Origin: Smithellaceae bacterium
GTDB lineage: Bacteria > Desulfobacterota > Syntrophia > Syntrophales > Smithellaceae
Length of the DNA: 15,406 nt
Direction of reading: 5' to 3'
NCBI GenBank assembly: GCA_028701435.1
Contig: JAQVQT010000025.1
Span: 1 to 15,406, forward strand
The notes under the pieces were generated by a model. That model searched no databases and was not told the DNA's origin. It saw nothing but the letters and a program-made list of their open reading frames with translations. Shown here one piece after another: positions 11,570-15,406 of this stretch. Position 1 is the stretch's first letter, and each line of letters begins with the position of its first letter. A program made the position numbers and the translations under genes.

Positions 11570-12997
11570 ATGTTGTCTTTAACTGAAAATGAACAGGAAG
11601 ATTCCAGTCGGCCCCGCGAGGCGTGCGGCCTTTTCGCCATTTACGGCAATGAGGATGCCGCCCGCGTAACGTACTTCGGCCTTTTTGCCCTGCAGCATCG
11701 CGGCCAGGAATCCGCCGGCATCGTCGTCTCCAACGGATGCAGCGTTTTCGAACACAAGGGAATGGGCCTTGCCTCCACCGTCTTCAATGAGAATATTCTG
11801 CAAAAACTGACCGGCTCTCTGGCCATCGGCCATGTTCGCTACTCCACAACCGGTTCCTCCACCCTTTCCAACGCGCAGCCGTTTCTGGTGCATGTGGGCG
11901 ACGAATACTACGCGCTGGGGCACAACGGCAACATCGTGAACGCCCAGTCCCTGCGGTCCGAACTGGAAGACCGTGGCTCCATTTTCCAATCCACGATGGA
12001 CAGTGAAGTCATTGTTCATCTGATGGCCCCGCACCTGAAAAGGGGATTGGAAAAGGCACTTTCCATCGCGCTTCAGCAGGTTGAAGGCGCCTATTCTCTG
12101 GTGATGCTGACCCGAAACCGAATCATCGCCGCCCGCGACCCGCGCGGGTTTCGCCCGCTGGCGCTGGGAAAACTGAACGGCGGCTGGGTGGTGGCTTCCG
12201 AAACCTGCGCCTTCGATTTGGTGGGGGCCGAGTACATCCGCGACGTCGAACCGGGGGAAATCCTGATCATTGATGCCGACGGCTGCAAGAGCCTGAAACC
12301 CTTCGCGCCGGTGAAGCCCTGCCACTGCATTTTTGAGCTGATTTACTTTTCACGCCCCGACAGCCAGATCTTCGGCCAGAACGTGTATCTCTGCCGCAAA
12401 CAGTTGGGCCACGAACTGGCCCGGGAATACCGGCTGGACGTCGATCTGGTCATGCCTTTTCCGGATTCCGGAAACTACGCCGCCATCGGCTACGCGGAGG
12501 AAAGCGGCATTCCCTTTGAAATGGGCATGATCCGCAATCATTACGTGGGTCGCACGTTCATTCAGCCGACGCAGCCCATGCGTGATTTCGGCGTGCGCGT
12601 CAAACTCAATCCGGTCAAGCCGCTTCTGGCCGGCCGAAAAGTCATGATCGTCGAGGATTCCGTCATCCGCGGCACCACGAGCCGCAATCGCGTCAAGAAC
12701 CTGCGGGAAATAGGCGTGAAGGAACTGCACATGGTCATCAGTTGTCCGCCGACGCTTTTCCCCTGTCCCTACGGGATTGATTTTTCCTCCAAGGGGGAAC
12801 TGATCGCCGCCAAAAAGGAAACCGAACAGGCGATTGCCGAATTCATCGGTCTGGATTCGCTGCACTACCTGTCCGTGGACGGCATGGTCCGAGCCACCGG
12901 CCTGTCCAAAAACTGCTTCTGCCTGGCCTGCTACACCGGCGACTACCCCATCGCCCCGCCCGTGAAAATCGACAAGTACTGCATGGAATTGAAGTGA
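11570..12997 (+). CDS. purF: Amidophosphoribosyltransferase (glutamine PRPP amidotransferase), Fe-S type
   Basis: This enzyme starts purine synthesis by replacing the pyrophosphate of PRPP with the amide of glutamine, giving phosphoribosylamine. From ATG 11570 (GGAG at 11559-11562) it is 475 residues; ATG 11555 is also in frame, adds five residues and could use the GGGGA that ends the upstream repeat. It is the Bacillus type: a short leader precedes C19 (EACGLFAIYG), which should become the N-terminal nucleophile after cleavage. Cluster ligands are present as C253 (CHCIFELIYFSRPDS), C399 (FPCPYGID), C451 and C454 (CFCLACYTGDYP). The PRPP loop is VMIVEDSVIRGTTS (358-371). The Fe-S cluster of this type is oxygen-sensitive, in keeping with an anaerobic host. 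It is separated from carB by repeats and may be transcribed with it. Confidence 0.96.
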   Translation: MLSLTENEQEDSSRPREACGLFAIYGNEDAARVTYFGLFALQHRGQESAGIVVSNGCSVFEHKGMGLASTVFNENILQKLTGSLAIGHVRYSTTGSSTLSNAQPFLVHVGDEYYALGHNGNIVNAQSLRSELEDRGSIFQSTMDSEVIVHLMAPHLKRGLEKALSIALQQVEGAYSLVMLTRNRIIAARDPRGFRPLALGKLNGGWVVASETCAFDLVGAEYIRDVEPGEILIIDADGCKSLKPFAPVKPCHCIFELIYFSRPDSQIFGQNVYLCRKQLGHELAREYRLDVDLVMPFPDSGNYAAIGYAEESGIPFEMGMIRNHYVGRTFIQPTQPMRDFGVRVKLNPVKPLLAGRKVMIVEDSVIRGTTSRNRVKNLREIGVKELHMVISCPPTLFPCPYGIDFSSKGELIAAKKETEQAIAEFIGLDSLHYLSVDGMVRATGLSKNCFCLACYTGDYPIAPPVKIDKYCMELK

Positions 12998-13073
12998 TTT
13001 TTCCTTCGGGATGCTTCAAGCTCTCCCGAATTCGGCTTCCCTTTTTCCGCCACGGGGTGTAAAAAGGCAGGTC

Positions 13074-13655
13074 ATGGAAACGTTGCTGTCCATCGCGGTA
13101 GGAATCGGGTTGGCCGCAGCCTGCGGCTTTCGGGTTTTCGTCCCACTGCTTATCCTCAATCTGGCGGCGACAGGCGGAGCGTTGACCCTGCCTTCCGGCT
13201 TTGCCTGGATGGGGAGCCATTATGCGACGGTCGCTTTTGCCGTCGCGACCGCAGCCGAAATCATCGGCTACTATGTTCCCTGGTTCGATCATGTGCTGGA
13301 CACGATCGCAACGCCCGCGGCGATTGCTGCGGGAACCCTGACCACGGCCGCCTTCCTGACGGACGTTTCCCCGTTTCTAAAATGGACGACCGCCCTGATC
13401 GCGGGCGGAGGCACGGCGGGCCTGATTCAGGCTTCGACAGTCTTTTTGCGTGCAAAATCCTCCCTGGCAACCGGCGGGGCAGCCAATCCCCTCTTCTCCA
13501 CGATGGAAGTGGCGGGGGCGGTGGTCACGGCGATCCTGGCCATTCTGCTGCCTCTTGTCTGTATTGTGCTTGTGCTGATCTTCTGCGTGTGGGCCGCAAG
13601 AAAAGTGATTCGGTTTTTTTTGAAAAAAAACAAAGCCGGGACGCAAAGCTCCTGA
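13074..13655 (+). CDS. DUF4126-like integral membrane protein
   Basis: This 193-residue protein is strongly hydrophobic, with likely membrane segments near residues 4-31, 50-69, 79-96, 104-122 and 146-175, and a basic tail. The features FRVFVPLL near the start, AEIIGYYVPWFDHVLDTIATP (62 onward) and GGAANPLFSTMEVAGA resemble the DUF4126 family, whose function is not established. The start is ATG 13074, with AAAGGCAGG upstream; an earlier in-frame ATG at 13011 would add 21 residues of ordinary-looking intergenic translation and is less likely. It follows purF by 76 bp on the same strand but has no obvious metabolic tie to it. Near the 3' end, eight T then eight A (13614-13630) encode FFLKKN and create a possible slip site. 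I cannot assign a function. Confidence 0.8.
   Translation: METLLSIAVGIGLAAACGFRVFVPLLILNLAATGGALTLPSGFAWMGSHYATVAFAVATAAEIIGYYVPWFDHVLDTIATPAAIAAGTLTTAAFLTDVSPFLKWTTALIAGGGTAGLIQASTVFLRAKSSLATGGAANPLFSTMEVAGAVVTAILAILLPLVCIVLVLIFCVWAARKVIRFFLKKNKAGTQSS
13614..13630 (+). other. T8-G-A8 homopolymer tract within the DUF4126-like gene
   Basis: Eight T (13614-13621), one G and eight A (13623-13630) lie eight codons before the stop. The A-tract ends in A-AAA-AAC in the codon phase of classic minus-one slippery sites. The minus-one frame stays open to 13729, into the downstream repeat. Simple replication slippage would have the same effect. There is no proof that either happens. Confidence 0.4.
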
Positions 13656-13672
13656 AGCAAAACCGGTCCGGG

Positions 13673-13847
13673 CTCACCGGAAAGGTTTGCATAATACACA
13701 TCCGTCATTGCGGTGAGCCGAAGCCCTGAGCAAAGCGAAGGGGTAGCGAAGCAATCTCATAAATTATGATGTTTAAAGAGATCGCCACGTCGCTTCCGCT
13801 CCTCGCGATGACAAGATATTAATGATGCAAAGCTTTCCACCGGTGAG
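13673..13847. repeat. Outer inverted repeat between convergent genes, possible bidirectional terminator
   Basis: CTCACCGG followed by AAAGGTTTGCA (13673-13691) is matched in reverse complement by TGCAAAGCTTT, three extra bases and CCGGTGAG (13826-13847): 18 of 19 positions pair with a 3-base bulge. The arms flank a different repeat (13704-13812). They lie just past the ends of two genes that face each other (stops at 13655 and 13876), where a two-way terminator is expected. The large spacing between arms argues that the original hairpin was split, or that the whole is one composite element. Confidence 0.6.
13704..13812. repeat. Imperfect inverted repeat (GTCATTGCG ... CGCGATGAC type)
   Basis: GTCATTGCG (13704-13712) and CGCGATGAC (13804-13812) form the ends with one mismatch; inside, GCAATCTC (13751-13758) faces GAGATCGC (13778-13785) with one mismatch around an A/T-rich middle. 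The form GTCATTGCG...GCGAAGCAATCTC is one I recognise as a dispersed non-coding repeat seen in many bacterial genomes. The left arm carries an extra stretch (about 13715-13745) not matched on the right. No protein is encoded, so it would have to move or spread with outside help, if at all. Confidence 0.7.
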
Positions 13848-13875
13848 CAGCGCCTGAAACAAACGCTTTTGCCTC

Positions 13876-14646
13876 TCACCCCTTCCGGCCGTAAATGTCC
13901 ACGCGGCAGCACTCTTTAAATCCGGCCTGCTCATAGACGGTCAAACCATCCGGCGAGGATTGAAGCGATGCATAGCGGGCGCCCGCCGCCCGGGCATGAT
14001 GCAGCGTCGTCAGCACCAGCTCCCGGCCGATGCCCCGACGGCGATACTCGCCAAGCGTCGTGATAAAATAGAGACCCGCGGCATTACCTGCCAGAAAAAG
14101 CAGGGAGGCCGCCACGGGTCTGTAGCCGTCAAACGCCAGAAAGGCTTTTTGGGGAGAGTCGGGGCCGAGAGAAAAGGCACCGGCAAAGCGATCATAAGAA
14201 GTCCGGTCGCCTTGTGAAAAATCAAAACCGGCAAAGGTCACCTCTTGCCACAGCGCCAGATCTTCCTGATTTTCAACCCGGCGGACCGTTGCCGCTGGTT
14301 CTTGAAGCGGCAAAGCGCCCAGGTCCGCCAGCAGGCACGGCATATTCAGCAGATGCACGTGGCCTGTGTCTTTGAGCAGCCGAATCGTTTCCGCGGTTTT
14401 GGCGCGGGGAAATACCCACCACCAGTAGGGCAGGGACGCCGTTTCATAATATTTTTCAACCTGCCGGACCCATGGCGCGTCTCCCTGTGTCAGGGGCGAT
14501 TCGCTCCAGGCCATGTTCAGATCGGCCGAGGCGATCCCCGTCTGCATCGCCCGGACCGGACCAAAAACGTCAAATGTGTTTTGAAGGCCGCCCCAATGGC
14601 GGCAAACGGCAAAAAAAGTATCTTCAATGACGCGGACATAAGACAT
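13876..14646 (-). CDS. GNAT-family N-acetyltransferase, substrate unknown
   Basis: This 256-residue protein has a GNAT fold in its C-terminal half: ITTLGEYRRRGIGREL, with the acetyl-CoA loop RRRGIG at 202-207, followed by ARAAGARYASLQSS and VYEQAGFKECCR, the usual late strands and helix. Residues 1 to about 110 form an extra N-terminal region, with a tryptophan-rich LPYWWWVFPRA stretch, also seen in larger GNAT proteins and probably a second, degenerate GNAT-like half. Its ATG is only 5 bp past the pdxT stop with no clear Shine-Dalgarno sequence of its own, so translation is likely coupled to pdxT. The substrate cannot be told from the sequence; co-expression with vitamin B6 synthesis is the only clue and a weak one. 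Confidence 0.85.
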   Translation of the reverse strand: MSYVRVIEDTFFAVCRHWGGLQNTFDVFGPVRAMQTGIASADLNMAWSESPLTQGDAPWVRQVEKYYETASLPYWWWVFPRAKTAETIRLLKDTGHVHLLNMPCLLADLGALPLQEPAATVRRVENQEDLALWQEVTFAGFDFSQGDRTSYDRFAGAFSLGPDSPQKAFLAFDGYRPVAASLLFLAGNAAGLYFITTLGEYRRRGIGRELVLTTLHHARAAGARYASLQSSPDGLTVYEQAGFKECCRVDIYGRKG

Positions 14647-14651
14647 GGGGA

Positions 14652-15329
14652 TTACGAGGCAATACGCGCCAGCTTCATCCAGCTTACGTTTTTCCAGACG
14701 GAATCAGCGGCGGAAGATTTTTCGGCGGTGGGGTTCAGACCGCATTTCAAAGCAAAATACCGGTGAAAGGCCAGCGAGCCGGTTAACTCGGGATGAAAAA
14801 CCGTGACTAAAATACGGTCATTTTCGGCGGCGGCGATATAATCGTCCATTCGGAGCAGAACGTGAACATCTTCTCCCGCGCGAAGAATTTTCGGCGCGCG
14901 GATGAAGGTTAAAGGAACCGGCTCCTCGGAGACGGCTCCAATAAACGCTTCACTTTTAAAGCTGTCAAGCTGGCTGCCGAAGCCGTTGCGTTCGATTTCC
15001 ATGTCGATCAGGCCCAGAAAGGCTTTTTCGCCGACTACTTTATCGGCCAGCAGAATGGCGCCGGCGCACGTGCCCCAGATCTTCATGCCGCGGCTGTGAT
15101 GTTGGAGAATAACGTCTTTCAGGTCAAAGATTGTCAGAAGCCGCGCCAGACAGGTGCTTTCGCCGCCGGGAATAATCAATCCGGCCAGATCGGCAAAATC
15201 CGACGCCTGTTTGACTCGCTTATAGGGAAGCCCCAGTCTTTCCAGATGCTCCAGGTGCTCGTGAACACCGCCCTGAAGGTCCAGAACACCGATGATTCCC
15301 GGTTCATCGCCCACTAAACGCACTGACAT
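14652..15329 (-). CDS. pdxT: Pyridoxal 5'-phosphate synthase glutaminase subunit
   Basis: PdxT hydrolyses glutamine and channels ammonia to PdxS, which builds pyridoxal phosphate from ribose 5-phosphate and glyceraldehyde 3-phosphate without deoxyxylulose phosphate. The 225-residue product shows GVLDLQGGVHEH (14-25), the PGGEST loop (54-59), the nucleophile C88 in WGTCAGAILLA, the RNGFGSQLDSF segment (114-124) and the catalytic pair H179/E181 in FHPELT. It is longer than the usual 185-205 residues: about ten residues precede the normal start (GTG codons at positions 3 and 6 are alternatives) and about 25 follow the normal end. The gene begins 9 bp after the pdxS stop, and its ribosome-binding site would lie in the pdxS end. 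Confidence 0.95.
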   Translation of the reverse strand: MSVRLVGDEPGIIGVLDLQGGVHEHLEHLERLGLPYKRVKQASDFADLAGLIIPGGESTCLARLLTIFDLKDVILQHHSRGMKIWGTCAGAILLADKVVGEKAFLGLIDMEIERNGFGSQLDSFKSEAFIGAVSEEPVPLTFIRAPKILRAGEDVHVLLRMDDYIAAAENDRILVTVFHPELTGSLAFHRYFALKCGLNPTAEKSSAADSVWKNVSWMKLARIAS

Positions 15330-15338
15330 AACAAATAC

Positions 15339-15406
15339 TTACCAGCCTCGCTTGGCCAGAATCTGCTCGGGCGGAATCTGTCCGATTTCCAGACCCGGCA
15401 TGGCCT
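15339..15406 (-). CDS. pdxS: Pyridoxal 5'-phosphate synthase subunit PdxS, C-terminal end (partial)
   Basis: Reading the minus strand from the window edge gives AMPGLEIGQIPPEQILAKRGW and a TAA stop (15339-15341). This closely fits the end of PdxS, which typically has MxGL..I...PPEE.L..RGW. Only 21 full codons are inside the window; the rest of the roughly 290-residue enzyme lies to the right. It is the first visible gene of the pdxS-pdxT-acetyltransferase operon. The promoter is outside the window. Confidence 0.9.
   Translation of the reverse strand, partial: AMPGLEIGQIPPEQILAKRGW

Noticed and set aside
13011..13073. Earlier ATG for the DUF4126-like protein
   Set aside because: The 21 extra residues are polar, lie before the first membrane segment and lack a ribosome site; ATG 13074 follows AAAGGCAGG.

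Overview
The window (15,406 bp, GC-rich by eye with mostly G/C third codon positions) is densely coding and looks like chromosomal housekeeping DNA of an anaerobic bacterium. A three-part, archaeal-type glutamate synthase, type III glutamine synthetase, Fe-S-type PurF, the PdxS/PdxT vitamin B6 route and several families of short palindromic intergenic repeats together suggest a Desulfobacterota/'deltaproteobacterial' organism, perhaps a syntroph (Syntrophia-like). That placement is inference and has not been tested by any search.

Layout. Plus strand, 1-13655: the 3' part of the FMN-domain glutamate synthase gene; a fusion of the GltB GXGXG domain with a GltD-like Fe-S/FAD reductase and a C-terminal 2x[4Fe-4S] ferredoxin domain; glnN (type III glutamine synthetase); pyrG; carA; carB; purF; and a DUF4126-like membrane protein. 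Gaps run from 3 bp (carA-carB) to about 140 bp (carB-purF), so this may be one long transcription unit or a few adjoining ones. Minus strand, 15406-13876: the end of pdxS, then pdxT, then a GNAT acetyltransferase, closely spaced as one operon. The two blocks converge on a 220 bp gap (13656-13875) filled by a nested inverted repeat. No gene-free stretch exceeds 300 bp. I saw no tRNA, rRNA, CRISPR array, insertion sequence or phage gene.

How the genes work together. Almost every gene makes or spends the amide nitrogen of glutamine. GlnN makes glutamine from glutamate and ammonia, and glutamate synthase returns glutamate. PyrG, CarA/CarB, PurF and PdxT/PdxS then use glutamine for CTP, carbamoyl phosphate, the first step of purine synthesis, and pyridoxal phosphate. 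The catalytic residues of each glutaminase are visible. No PII protein, ammonium transporter or obvious regulator is in the window.

The most unusual features are the repeats at gene ends. A palindromic element supplies the stop codon of the glutamate synthase gene. A different repeat supplies the last 14 codons and stop of carB, and a second, fuller copy runs up to the purF ribosome-binding site. A third type fills the convergent intergenic gap. I found no evidence for a wholly new system. The best leads are the glutamine-centred clustering, the multidomain reductase with an atypical nucleotide-binding site and extra cysteines, and the repeat-derived gene ends.
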